Positions 1-13,254 of a stretch of DNA of 64,000 nucleotides are shown here, piece by piece. Under the pieces are notes generated by a model. That model saw only the letters and a program-made list of their open reading frames with translations. It searched no databases and had not been told where the DNA came from. The DNA lies in contig NC_052031.1 of assembly GCF_015832195.1 (NCBI RefSeq), positions 7,627,850 through 7,691,849 on the forward strand, given 5' to 3'. The position numbers and the translations under genes are program-made. Positions within the stretch are counted from its first letter, which is position 1. Every line of letters begins with the position of its first letter. This DNA comes from Motacilla alba alba. Taxonomy: Eukaryota > Chordata > Aves > Passeriformes > Motacillidae.

Positions 1-471
1 CTCTTTAGAGATTAAAGTTAGCTTTTCACTAACACCGAGTTTTCTTCCAGAGGCCCTGTGTTCCTGGTAGCCACCAGGTGTCCCTACTGCCATGTACTCC
101 AGACCCACCAGTTGCATCCCAGAGATGGAACATCTCTCCCTCTCATTAAAGCCCAATTAGCATTGCTCTGTAGGTACAGCAAACTCACTCCTCCTCAAGC
201 ACTAGGGGAAAAGTGAGACTGGGGTGTTGCTTGATAAGGCAGAGATGTGAGAAGGAGGATCGACATGCTGATGACTCACCATAAATCCTGAAGGCAAAGT
301 GTGAATTTAATAATCCCAAATCTGATTACTTGAGTGGTGGCAGAAAGCTTGGAGCAGATCCTTTTTCATAATAGAGGAAATAAAGTTTTATTCTGCAAGA
401 TTCAGGGAAGAAATGCAAAACATAGAAGTTAGAAAAGGCCTTGATTCCTGTTTGTTTGTGAGATTTTTCAT

Positions 472-517
472 ATTTCTATCTGTATAGATAGATTATACAT
501 TTCTATCTGTATAGATA
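472..517. repeat. Short tandem duplication, 27-bp period
   Basis: A 19-bp word beginning atttctatctgtatag occurs at 472 and again at 499, separated by an AT-rich spacer. It is a small local duplication with no coding content. Confidence 0.7.
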
Positions 518-1742
518 TGAACCTAACTACATATGGGTACAGCAAATATACTCATTGACAGAAAAATATTTATATCTATAAATAAATAATCTAGTATTTA
601 TATAACACTTGTTCATTTGTATGCTCACAGTTTGGTAGGGGCTGGCTATGGAGAATTGCTCAGGCTCTGAAGAGCTGCCATGAAAGAGAGAGATGCCAGA
701 GAAGGAGTAACAGAGCACTGGTGGCAGTTCGTGTGGGTTCTTCACTGCAGAATTAATCTCCTGTAAGAAAAATTTTTACCTTGTGGCCTGGCCTAGGAAG
801 AATCCTATAAAGAGCACTCACTCATTCTGAGACTTTGGTGACAATCTCGTAATTTCCTGACTTGCACCTGTGTGAGGCTGTAATGGACTGACCACCTTGA
901 AAGTCTCTATGTATTGGTTTTGAGTGCCTGCTCTGTCACCTACCCTCTGTCAGAGTCCTGGAAGATGTTAGAGAATGACAATGTATCCAGGACCCTCAAT
1001 GCCCAGTCTGCAGAGCTGGCAATGAGGGCACTGTCGTGTTCTTTTTTTCCTGCAACCTCTGCTGAGGCACCTGAATTCCGATTGCAGTCAGTGCAGGCTG
1101 CACACCTGCAGCCTGGGCTGCCATCTGGACGTGCCCAGCCCTCTCCATACCTTGGGCAGTAGCAATCCCACTGAACTCAGTCCAAGACTAGGAATGGTTC
1201 TGTTGATATGGCTAAATGTGAGGAAGGAAAAGGATCACAATTCCAGAGACAGTGAGAAGAGGTCAAGGTCTGCATGGATCTGAGCTGCCAGTGACATTGG
1301 GATGAGCCTTTCTTCCTGCTGCTGAGTTTAGCAGGAAGGCAGCTGTGCAATTCACAGCATCCATAAGGATTTGGTGTTTGGAGGGGATATCCAAGAAAAC
1401 AGGAAGGAGGAAGTGGTTTCTGTAAGGAGGGTGTATGGACAGCAGAAGAGCAGAAGCAATGAGACCTCACAGGATCACTGGCAGAAGAGAAGGGAGAGAA
1501 AAGGACAGAGCAGATGGGAGGAGCAGATGGATCCCAGCTGGGAAGTGCTTTACTGTGCTCTACTGAAATCAAAGGCGCTGATGGCAGTGTGTCATGGGCA
1601 GAGGGGGAGCTTCAGACAAAGTTCATTAGAGAAACCCTCCTGTTGAGTCATGAGATGCAGAGAGGACGCCCCTTGCTTTCTAAAGTCTTTCTTAGAGAGG
1701 AGCCTGAGTGCAGCTGGATCCAATCTGAGCCCCAGACTTTGT

Positions 1743-1829
1743 CAGTAGTTTATATGTAAAGGTTTTTTTAGGTGTAATCAAACCTCAGTAGTTTATATGT
1801 AAAGGTTTTTTTTAGGTGCAATCAAACCT
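1743..1829. repeat. Two-copy tandem duplication, 43-44 bp unit
   Basis: Unit 1 (1743-1785) and unit 2 (1786-1829) differ by one extra T in the T run and one T/C change. The near identity indicates a recent local duplication. The right edge re-enters single-copy sequence. Confidence 0.9.
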
Positions 1830-2009
1830 TTAGGTAATTTTGTCCCACAGGATTAAGGCTGGCAAACCAGATGTATTTATATAAATATATATGATTTAGT
1901 ATGACTGTGATTAGACAAAAAGATCTTAATCAGAATTATTTAGTAGACAGTACAGGAGCTGTAATTATTATAACACAGTGCACTTATGAAGCAATATTGA
2001 AGGAATTGC

Positions 2010-2037
2010 ATTAAAGCAATTGTATTAAAGCAATTGT
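2010..2037. repeat. Two-copy 14-bp tandem repeat
   Basis: The word attaaagcaattgt is repeated exactly at 2010 and 2024. A third partial copy may precede it. It is minor slippage-type structure in AT-rich DNA. Confidence 0.7.
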
Positions 2038-5000
2038 ATTCAAGCTACAAGAGCAATTATTAAGTAGAGATTGATGTTACTCACCCATATCAATGACCAT
2101 GGGCAGATTTCTTTCGCTCAGCTTCGAGGAATAACCTTTAGGGGCATCCCCACTGAAGGAGGAATCTCTTCACATACACCCCAAGAAGGGGTATGTTATG
2201 TTAAAATTTGGAACTGGGTTTTTATAGTGTAAAGTGATGCACTCTCAGTCACACGTCTCCAGGCCAGCTGTGTCAGCTCAGCATCTCTATGTAAGTGATC
2301 AGTAGTGGCACTTGCTTGTTCTTTTATTCAGGTATTTTACCAGGTCTGCCACATCTTTGTCTCACTGTCAGGATGTTTAACTTTGAGATTGATGTGTCAT
2401 ACTGGTTTCAGCACTAATCAGCACCAAAAGCAGCATGAGGTTCCCTTTTTCATTTACCACTGAGAACTTTGGAAATTGAGCCTTGTTCAAGTTGTTTTCT
2501 AGGCAAAGCATCCTGCTACACAGGGGAGGCATGAGGAGAGGGTGGCAAATGTAGTTTTTTTCTGTAGGAGGGACAGGTAGAAGTGGGCAGGTGCTTTCTG
2601 CATGGCATTGTGCACAAGTCATGGGCAGGGGGGCTGCAGCTGTGTAGGGGAGAGAGGGACAACCAGAGGTCCAAGAGCTGCCTTCCTTGGCCTGTGTTAC
2701 CCATAAAACCCCAGTAATTGAACAGTCATAATCTTGAACTCTGATAAATTCAAGCTGTGAGAGGAGAGTGATGTATTCCACAGTGGAAAAATTTGTCCTG
2801 TTTTGGAGCTGCATGTTGATTTAGCTTTTGTATAGGTTCAGCTTTTTTGGCAGCTTTTGCTAAATGCTGGGTTATCATGAAAGCAATGACAAACCTTCTG
2901 TGCATTTGAAGGGGACAAAGTGTTAGGGAAAATGTGCCATTTATGATGTAATTCTATTCTCTGCTGGCAGATGGTGCTGTGATTTATCCCGGAGCTGGGA
3001 ATCAGATTTTTTTCGACTTTGAGAGGATGTGAGCAAGCAGTTTCTCCTTTACATTTTCATTCGAGTTTGTTCCTAAATTTGTTTTACTACGAAATGAAAT
3101 TCTCTCCTCTCTCTTGTTCTGCTCCCAACTTCAACTATCTAAGCAGATTGGCCAGTTTTGGTTTTGCCTCTTTGGATTATCACAGGGCTGGCAGGAAGAA
3201 TACAACTCCAAACCCAAATCTTTCCACTGGAAGAAAATCTATTTGTGGCAGTATTCCCCACAATTTAAGGTTTTCTTATGTTTACAAATCCAGCCTTTCA
3301 GACCCATGCTAGTCTTGCAGTCTCCCTGTCAATAGATACACCTGAGACACAACCTAAACAACCTCTGAGAGTCACTTCTGCCCTAGTTTTTAATGTTTCT
3401 TTTTATATCACATGCTTGATACTGTGATCCATTGCTGATTGTTTTCCTTGCAATGTACAGTGTGATTAAAGGTTTCTCTCAGTGGTTTCTTTCTGGGAAA
3501 CAAAAAACCCCAGAACCAACCCAAATGCTTTTATATTGAAAAAAAAAAAAGAAGAAAGAATGTTTGAAGGCATTAGTGAAGGATGGGATAAGCCTATTTA
3601 ATATCTAAATTTAAATGTCTAAAAAGCTGCTATAAAATTAGGGGTAGATCTCATTTGCTTTCTGGAACTGCTGTCTAAGAGTGCACAAACTCTTCTTGTT
3701 TTGCTCAAGAGGCCCATGGAGCACCCGTGTTCTCAGAGGGTGGCTGAAAGTGCTAGAGCTAAAGGCCAGAAGCACCAAGAAGAAAGACCTTATTACTGCA
3801 GCCAGCACACTTGGAGTCAAACAAGGATTTCTGTCACTTGCCTTGGGTTTTTCCTGTGAGAATGTAATGTGAAAGTCCAGGAAACTGAGTGGGAGACCCC
3901 TGTTTTATCCTTCCCATCTGAGCATCAGGCTTCCTACCCTGGATTCATGTCAGGCTCTGTGTAAGAAGAGAGGGAGCAGGTCCCTCCACCATCCCTGCCA
4001 GAATGCTACATGACTGAAACGATCTGGGTTAAGAAACATGTTCAAAATAAGTGGTTTTTTGCTGTTTTTCTGCTTTGCCCTGGATCTTTCCAGCGACCCA
4101 GTTTCCAGCACAAACCTATAAAGTTGTTAAAAAGTCAGAGACGAGAGCTGCAGGATGTGAGCAGAAATGATTGCAGGGAGACATCTCTCTGGGTAGCTTC
4201 ACTGCTGAGGAGAACATGCCCGTGGACCCATGCTCCACAAGGAGGAGGAGTCTGGACAGAAGCCTGCCAGCTCCTGGGGAAGAAATTGTGCCAGAAGCTG
4301 TCAGGCAAAAAGAAATTAGCACCTTTTTTCCGTTTTAATGAGAAAACAGTCCATCAGGGACCACTTCTGAGGTGATGCCCAGGTGGATGTGTCCTCCTAG
4401 AATCTATGTACCTAAAATTTTCTGTGGATGTTTTACATTCAAGAAGAGACAGAGGTAAACTTAGGGAGACAAGGTTATCCTCCTGAAATCTCCAGAGCAC
4501 TTTTCTGTCTCCTTCAATGTCTTGAGAAATGCATTTGCATCAGAAGGACCAAGGGGAGGTCCCTCATGCTTAAGCACATCTGGACCTCAGGCAGTATTTT
4601 CCAAAGTCAGCACTTCATAAAAATCATCAATAACATCAGTCCAGTCCTGCTTGGCCAAGTTCTTCAGATACATTTATCTTGCTGATGGCAATTCCACCTG
4701 AGCTCACAAAAAATCAATGGGTCTCAGTGCAAAAATATACCCAGTGCCAGGGCTCAGTTGCAGTGGTGATTTAAAGTGCTCATGTGCCTTTTCCTGGGCT
4801 CTCTCATGCTCACAGCAAGGCTCAAATGTTCCAGGTGCTCTGTAGAGTGGATTTCTGTGCCCATGTGCCCATTCACTCATGTGGGGTAGTATGAGTGTGA
4901 AGAATGTGAGAAGTTTGCCTCTTGGAAAATCCATGGCAGGATAGAACTTGAAACCTGAGCCACAACAGGTTTATTTTTTCCTATTACAGACGTGCAAAAA

Positions 5001-8000
5001 CTGGTGAGAATAATCTTCAGAAGCAATTAATGCAGTAAAACAAATGTGACAGTTTAAAGGGCAGTGGTCAGGATAACATTATCCATTTCCAAAAGTGACA
5101 GTGGTATGTTTCTGGACTTCAAACAGGGCTGCATTTCCCTGTGATTTAGCAGAAAGATGTTTTGCATTCTAATCTTATTTCCTAGGCTGGAGAAGAAGTG
5201 ACTAAATGAGCTGATAATACCTGGCAGCTGTCAAATGACTTTTTGCCATCTAGAGAGAAACAGGGGAACATATGTTCTGATCTCCTGCTACTTAAGTTAG
5301 AGGATGAAAGAAATAGAAGGGGTTTAAGTTGGAAACGAGATCATGCATTATGCCCTTCGGACAGCGTGTAATCTGGCTAATGGCATCACAGAGTTATATA
5401 AATAACTTCATTAAAATGAACTTGTTTCAAATGAGCTAAATAAATCAGACTCATTTGTCAAAGAGCTGGGATGAAATAATCAGGTTAATTTAAAGCTGCT
5501 CGCTGGGGGGATGATTCCTGAATTTGTTCCACCAGTGAAACTGCCATCAGTAGCTTCAGTCACCAGTGGGAGCCCTGAGCCCAATGTGGAAATGCAGACT
5601 GGGCTGCCACATTTGCCTTTCCAGGAGCCCTCTCTTGTGTCTGTAGCACAGTCTGCAGGGTCCCACAGCTGAAGGTGTGTGTTCCAGGGCATTTAAAGCA
5701 TTGTCCAAGACCCACCAGATTGAAATCCTTCTCTGGTGGCTGGAAGTTGTTCATCTCCATAGTCTGTGCTCTGCTGTCTGCTCTCTGCCTCAGAATGAAT
5801 GGTAAAATGAATTTTAACCAATTGCTTTCAGCACCTGTCTCTGCCTTGATGGGAGGACTATGTGATACCTCAGGTCTTTTCCTCACAATTAATTCAGTGC
5901 TTTGTGTCTGTATTTTCCCTTTCCTCATTATCTCGTTCATATCCTCTTTCCTTTGAAGAGGTCAGAAGGATAAATCCAGTTCTTCAGGCTAGAGATGGAC
6001 TTGCTCCTCTGTGATCTGAACACCCCTTACCTTTGCAGAGATGAGTATTTACCTGCTGCAAACTCATTCCACTGCAGGAGTCAGTCAGACAGTGCAGAAT
6101 TAGAGCAGCTATGGATGTGAATCTGTAGGGAGTGAACGAGTAGGAAGATTGTCCCAGATACAGGCTGTCTGTGCTGTAGTTTACTGAAAATCTCAGGTTT
6201 TAGCTTGCACCCTAATGTAAGAAGAATTGCTCATATGCCATCATCATGCAGTGCACATCCCACCTTTACCCGGTGACCAGTTTTCTCTTTGTTGCATTTT
6301 GGATACTTTTTTTTTTTTTTTAACAAGTAGAGAGAAAGGATGAGAACATAGATCTCATGGAAAATGAGTTTATAATCAGCATTTACAGACAGTCACATTT
6401 TGAACAAAGGAGTGAGAAACCAATTCTTTGTGTTTATGTCTTCCAGGATCACAGTTGTGTGTACAGCACATTGTGCTTCTATACAGCAAATCTGCCCTGA
6501 AGTGCCTGTAGCTGACAGCTAGGAATTTATCAAGTGAGAAACTGGACTGTGAATTCAACTTTCAGGAATAAAAAGCCTTTCAGCTCTTTAATACCTCTCA
6601 CTCCTGCCCTTTGGTTGTGCTCCAGCACAGGTGAAGGGTTGTGTGGACATCAGGCTGCAAGACAAATTCTTTGTTCCCAGAGCATTGATTTATCCAGCTT
6701 GGTTGCTGCTAGCAACCTCTGGGCTGTTCTAGCCCTGTGAGATGAAAACTACTTTGGGGATCTGTTCACAGGTGGCTACTCCAACCTCACCCCCTCCTCC
6801 TGTTCCAGTCAGGTGTGTGACATGCTCCCCAAGGACTGTCCTAATCACAGCTTCTCTTCCATCCACCGGTCAGTACCTGTAGACCAGTGCGGGGTTTGGA
6901 GCACCCTGGCCCTATAGGGTTTGAGGGTTTGTTTTAAACAATTTGGGAACTTGGGAAAGTTCCCAAAGCCATGCAGTCACCATCCACCTCTGAGTGGGGT
7001 CAGATCAGGAGCAAGTGCTGGGCAGAAGCTAAAATGCCTTCCTCAGGGCTGGGATACAGGGGAGCATGACAAATTGATGCCCAGCTATGAGCTGCAGGAT
7101 TCAACCCATAACCAGCTCAAAAAGGGATTGAACTAAGAAATTCTAGACTTGTTATCAGGATTTTACCACTGGCTGAGATTCCCTCTTTCCCCAGGTCTGA
7201 GTTACAGGGCAGCTTTCTCCTCTGACAGCTATTACACAAATGTCAGCTCACCTGGGGCCAGCACGGCTGCAGCATTTGAGCAAATCTCGTTGATATCAAA
7301 CAGCAGCTGTATGTGTGGGGCCAGAAGTTGCAGTGCTGTGGTGTTTGGGATGTGATGCTGGAGGCTGTGCTAATCCTTTAGTAAATGTCAGAGTGCTGCT
7401 GCACTGGGGATTGGATCATGTCCAAGCAGGAAACTTTGCTTCGAGCTTGCAAATGATTTGTGAATTTCTTCATTATGATAATTTTGAGAGTGCAGGTTTC
7501 TCTGTACGGGACTCTTATGAGAGAAAAAGAGTGATCCTCCTAGGGATTTGAAAGTGTCTGGAAGATCTTGTGGTTATGCATTTTTTTAATACATGCCAGA
7601 TGGGTCATATCCTCCTCATTTATATGGCTGTAAATCTGGATTTATCCCACCTGGATGACTCTTGTCAGAATCTGTCCACTGTTCTCTAATAGATTCCAGT
7701 CTGAACTGATGGAGTTAACCAGTAAAATCACTCTTACCAGTGAAGTGATCAGTATGTTTCAAGTGTCAGATTCATTCCTTCCACTCCTTTGTAAAAACTT
7801 CCTAACCATCTTGAACCAACCAGAATTAAAATAAAGGACAAAATGTTACACTCACAAACATATGGCCACATTCCTGCATTGGAGCAGTTCAGTGCTATAC
7901 TACAAATTGCATCATGGTTTCTGTTGTGATTTGTGTTTTCATCTGTTCAATCTTTTTAAAATGAATTTGTTCTCAAATTAAACCAGCACAAATCTTTAGA

Positions 8001-8850
8001 TATGGCATGTAGTTGGCAGGGCACCTTTCCCTGCATCTCAGTAGAAGGAGCAGGAAGCAGGATAAGAAGATGCTGCTGCTGATGGAGGTCACTGGGTGAC
8101 ATAAAAATTTGGGAGGGATATTTCAGCTGGATGGAGAATCTGTATTTCCATATTCTTCTCTTACTTAATCTGAAATGTTTCCACAACTCAGAAGCACAAC
8201 TTTTTCAAACGTTGATACAAGGCAGAACTACAGCCAGCAAACGAGGCGTTATAAAATAAACCAGCCAGCTTCACCCACCAGTGCAAGGAACAGTTAAAGC
8301 ATACCTGGACTGTCTCTAACAGGTGATTCTGAGTTAATTGTCTAGGAAATCATCTTCATCTCTGCAGCTGACAAGATATGTCACTGGTGATCAGAAAAGT
8401 CTGTGTTCATGGGGAAAAAAAAACGCATCTCTGCTTTTGGGACTGACAAGAAGAACAAGAAATTACAAAATCCCTTTTTTTCCAGCTTCAAATGAACAAT
8501 ATCCCAATTAAAATACTCTGTCATCAATCTGCTATTTTAGAAAGAAAATCTAAAGGCATCGATGTTGAGATGATATTCCTGAGATCTGCCTCTTACATGT
8601 TCTTCCCTTTAAGACAATGTGAATATCCATATAAGCAGGAGAAATTTAAGAAGTCAGTCCTCAGCATTCTCACTGTGTAAATACCTTAGTATATCCCTAA
8701 TTTCAATCATGAGTAGTTCTATGAGTTTAGATCAGGAATATATATGATGGGATCTCAAGCAATAAAAATTCTTAAATTTCTGTTTCGGTATTTTGGGCCA
8801 AATCAGAATGGCTGAAATGCAGGGAGTGATACAAGTTAAAAAATCTGAAG

Positions 8851-9370
8851 GGAAAGGAAGAATTTCCTGAAAGGAAAAAAAAAAAATTCTGGATTTTTCA
8901 ATTTCATTTTTGATTGACCATAACTCCTTTCTGGAGGGTTTGTTCAACTCTGTCCTCCAATTTCAAGATTCAGTCTTGCAGTTTCAATGGGAATCAATTG
9001 GGCAAGCTTCAGTCCATATTTCTGCACTTCATGTCATCCCATTGGCTTTTCTTGTTTTCACATCCTACCTGTTTTGGTTTTTTTTTTCTTTTTGTAATGA
9101 ATTTTCTATTCTTCTGTTTCTCATCTGTCTCTTTGTTTATCTTTCTTCCCTGATTCTAGAGATTTCCAAGGGAATAATTTTGGCAAGTTTTGGTCTATTT
9201 CCCTGCACCTAATTTCATCTCAGTACAATTGGCTGTAGTCACTCAATTTCAAATTTTCTGGATTTTTCAATTTCATTTTTGATTGACCATATCTCCTTTT
9301 GGGAGCGTTTGTTCAACTCTATCCTCCAATCTCAAAATTTCATTCCCTTTCCTGAAAGGAAGAATTTGAG
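8851..9370. repeat. Degenerate tandem array, unit about 182 bp
   Basis: A block starting ctggatttttcaatttc at 8889 returns at 9258, 369 bp later, with strong similarity across the next roughly 70 bp. A different block starting ggcaag at 9001 returns at 9182, 181 bp later. Together these spacings fit three decayed copies of a unit of about 182 bp (roughly 8885, 9067 and 9251). The word cctgaaaggaa flanks both ends (about 8866 and 9351). The unit is close to nucleosome length, as in many satellite monomers. No family name can be given from memory. The middle copy is the most diverged. Confidence 0.65.
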
Positions 9371-12300
9371 GTCCTTGCACAAGAGCTGCAAATCCCTTTT
9401 AGACTTCTTGCAAATTCCCTGCTGAGAAATACTGTCAGCTGTATCAAATAGAATTAATTGCCATATATAACATCAGAATAATTGCCAGCTCTGGCAAACA
9501 GTCCAATGATTAGAAATTCCAGCAATTCAAAACTCTTTTGGGGAAAAAATAGTTTTGGTTACATATATGAAAAAATGTGCATAAACACCTCAGCCCTCTT
9601 GAAAAGACAATAATTGATAACTTTAATAATTCACATCTAATTGTAGTGTGTATTAGACACCACAGGCAGTTGTGAGGAGTAAATGGGAAAGTATCAAAAA
9701 AAAAAGGAAAAAACCCCAGTACACTGCAATTACAGTGAATATTGCAGTTATCAATTTGAGGAAAGAACAAATAAATACTTTTGAGATATATCTATGTATA
9801 TGTGCAGCGATGTGGCTGAAATCCTTGACTGAATTTGTTGTTTTGGCTTTGGTTTTTTGGTTTTTTGTCTTTGTTTTCTTTTTTGCTTAGCAGTACTATG
9901 CTTTTAATCTCAGAGCTCTTTGCTGCCTGCAGCAGCAGAAGCAGCAGCAGCTGAGAATCAGGCCAGTCCATCTATTAGGTCTGGTGCAGGATGCTGCACA
10001 GATTCCTGGCTTTTCCCCCTGTTTTTTCACCTTTTAATGATGGTTTGACCATAGAAGCTCTTCTAATTGACAGCGGAGATGCTCTAACCTTTTACACCCT
10101 GCTCTTTCAGGCTGATGGAGTTGCCTTCACTCTGATCATTGGTAGCAGCAAGTCAGGCTCCAGCATTAAAAAGTAGGTTTTAGGTGCAGATTCCAATGTC
10201 AATTCATCTCGGAATATTTTCTAAATGTGGAGCTGCTTATGTCTGAAGCCAAGGCAGAGAGGCAGCAAAGGTCACTTGTAGAGGTTATGTCTGTATCCAG
10301 CCTTTTCCTAGTTTTCTTAGCATTCAGATGAAGGGATTTGGATATGGCCCCTGTCAGAATTCAGTAGGATGAGATATTTTCTGAGTGCCATGTGAATTTG
10401 TGTGAAGTCCCTCTTGCTCTGTGACCTTCACAGGATCTGCCAGTCAAGTTCATTTTCTCTGTGCAGCTATTTTTTAACCTTGCAGTGTGTGATAGCTCCA
10501 TTATGTGCATGAAGAGCCCAGAGAGGTGAATATCTCAATGAAGTGACAAAAATATGATGCATTACCCAGATATTATTTCTGTCCAAGTTCATTGCATTGT
10601 TTAGTCACAAAATATTGCAGAGAAATATCTTCCCAGTAATTTAGCAATAATATCTATTATGTGCTTTGCCAATAAGAGAAAGGGGAGTCAAATTTATCAG
10701 AAAGAAAAAAACTCTGAAAAAAACCAATTCACCAACAGTTCAGCAGCATATATGAGAGTCAGACAGCTTTCTTTAAAAATGACTCTGTTTTCTATTTGCT
10801 CATTGCAGGTAATCATTGCTTTTTTGATTTGGACAGCTCTGTGCAAATTTGTTTTGTTCTGCTTCTGCAAATAGGAAATGGAAAGAAGCGTGATGTAGTG
10901 ATGAAGCTGCACACAGAGCAGGCAAACCTGAGTTATCTCCTCACTTTGGCTCTGTGTTGCATTAAGTATTGCCTTGTCCTGGTTGAAAATTAGAACTACT
11001 CAATTTTTAGTTCACCCTTTTTCCAAAACTGGGGTCTTTCAGTAAAAAAAGGTTTTGATTAAACCCTTATTGGTAATAATATTTGGATTTGATTAAAAAA
11101 AAAAAGAAGAAGTTTTAAGATCTCTTTTCATCTAGAAAACTCTAACCAAAAGTATTAATTTTTTTTCCTTTCTCTAAGAAGATGTCGGAGCTGTCCTTTT
11201 AAAATTCCTTAGCCACTGGAGCATTATCTGTACATTTCTGTTTCTATGGCAGATATATCCCATATATATCCCAGATATATCCCCTGGGCTCCTATACAGG
11301 TTTTCATGGTTTCATAACATGAAAACAGTTTAGTTCCACTCAAATGGACAAGACTGGTTTTAAGTGACAGTCCAAGCACTGTGCATTTTAAAATTGTATG
11401 TTTTAACACCTCTTTCCCTTTCTCTCATCGTGGTCAACCTGGCAGGTTTTTTGTTTTTGAGAAAAGGAAAACATTATTTAATGACTTAAAATGCCATGAA
11501 GTTTGATGAATATTGATATAATATCCTGGAACTACATAACTAGCAAACATTTATATTTATTTATTCTTTGAGTTTGAAATCTTCTCTCTAATTTTTCCTT
11601 CTAGCTTGGCCACTGAGCCAGTTCCAGTGTGAGATAATTTTCAGTGCTGAATGGTTATTGTGCAGAGGCTGTAGGACTCTTCCATCATTTCCCCATCACA
11701 ATTTGTCAACCACAATCCTCATTAGAGAATGGGGAACTAAAGAAGAGCTTTTTCTACCTCCATCTGTCTTTGTCTCTGAGTTTCAGAAGTAAAATGTCCC
11801 CGTAGCAGAGGCAGGACAAACATGGTAAACGAAGGATTCATGTCTGATGGAGGCTTCAGGATTGAATCCTGACCCAGACCTCAGTATACCTCCAGAATAC
11901 CCCCTTGGCTCCATGGATGATTCTTAGTTTCTACTGTGAGGTCTTTTACACTTTCTTTAATCATTGCAATAAACTTTAGGTCAGCCAGAGATTTCTCTGC
12001 CTTGGAAATAGCTGGTTTCAAGATAGTTTGGACTCAGAGGTACGTCCCCCAGCCCAAGTAAATACATTTAATACAAAGGTTTTGGCTATTCTATTTCTTT
12101 TTCTCTACCTTTTCACAAATGAGCTTGCTTCATGGTGCAGAAAGCAAGCTGACAATAGAGCCCAAAGGTCACATGATGGAAAAAAGTATTTCCTCACCAT
12201 CTGTGTCCACGTTACTGCACTGGCAAACAAAGAAATAAATAATGGGATAAATTGTTCATAGAGCTATTTGGACAATTATGGGATTTTTCTTGTGATAAGT

Positions 12301-13193
12301 ATAAAATCTGATTATTACTTACAGCTATCTGAGGGCTAATGCTTCTCACAGGAACTGAGAGTCTGGATAAGTCTCCACATCCATGTGGCTCAGCATCCTG
12401 CTCCTGTTGTGTCTGCACAGCTGCATCCAAAATCTCACACCAGCAGATGGGGAAGAAACCAGCTCCAGCAATGACCTCATCAAGACCAAAATTCTCTGGG
12501 TTTTGACCTGCTGTGAATTAATATCCTCAGAGTCTCTGTAAATGCTGAATCTCTTCCCTAAACATCAGTACTTGAATACCAGTGTGAGTTCTGTTTATTT
12601 CCAGGCACTCTGCAGGCAACAGTGATTAAAGGATGAAATATCTGTTGCTGTTCCTACAGTTTCTGTGGACCCAAAGAGTCAAAGCCAAGACCTGAAGCCC
12701 CTTGTGTGACCCACTACACAAAAAGAAACAATGGAAAGGTGGTTTTGCCCCCAAGCACTTTACAATCTGTTTCTCAGAGAAGACATGGCAGAGGGGGCCA
12801 AATCAACAGCTTGAGGAATACCATGAAACAGGGAGTTTGGTCAGCAGGATCAGCAGCAATTGCAGTCTCCCAGGTGCCTTTTTAGTGGTTTGGAGGCACC
12901 ACTTCTGTGCCTGCTAACTGAGGCACTGCTGGGATGGGGACCAGTTATTTGCACTGCTCAAACAAATGTGCTTTTTTGTGAATTACACTTCCGTTTTATG
13001 TGTTATTTTGAACCAAGCATGTTATTAAGGAGCAAGATTTGACCTTCGCTCTCACTCCATTAGCATCCACAGTTCCAGCCTGTTGTTTATGACTGTTACC
13101 TGAAATTCATATTTGTTGAGCCAGCTGCTGTTTGCTTTGGCTCTCTTTTGATCTTTTTCTCTTATGGCTACAATGATGGTTTTATCTTCCTGT
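9371..13193. other. Unannotated non-coding DNA
   Basis: No gene was identified. T-rich runs (9841-9890), a short CAG-rich stretch (9926-9953) and a small run of atatatccc words near 11253-11283 are the only structures seen. The longest open frames are under 90 codons and lack homologues that I recognise. Confidence 0.6.
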
Positions 13194-13254
13194 CTCTCTG
13201 AGCTCTGTGGAAAGGGGAAGTTAAAACCTCCCCCTTCCCGCAGAGCTCAGAGAG
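13194..13254. other. Hairpin-forming inverted repeat
   Basis: Arms 13194-13207 and 13241-13254 are perfect 14-bp complements (ctctctgagctctg / cagagctcagagag). The pairing extends inward with single-base bulges to about 13217 and 13231, leaving a loop of about 13 nt. The total length of about 61 nt and a stem of about 22 pairs is pre-miRNA-sized. A cruciform-prone DNA element or a decayed transposon tip are alternatives. Neither expression nor conservation can be seen here. Confidence 0.6.

Larger units (their letters stand above)
1..8850. other. Unannotated non-coding DNA, probably intergenic
   Basis: No exon with a convincing splice context or recognisable protein domain was seen on either strand. 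Open frames here are short (longest about 145 codons) and have no family resemblance. The stretch contains small two-copy tandem duplications (472-517, 1743-1829, 2010-2037), a poly-A run near 3539 and a poly-T run near 6308. It lies more than 24 kb upstream of the only promoter found, so distal regulatory elements are possible, but none can be demonstrated without a cross-species alignment. Confidence 0.6.
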
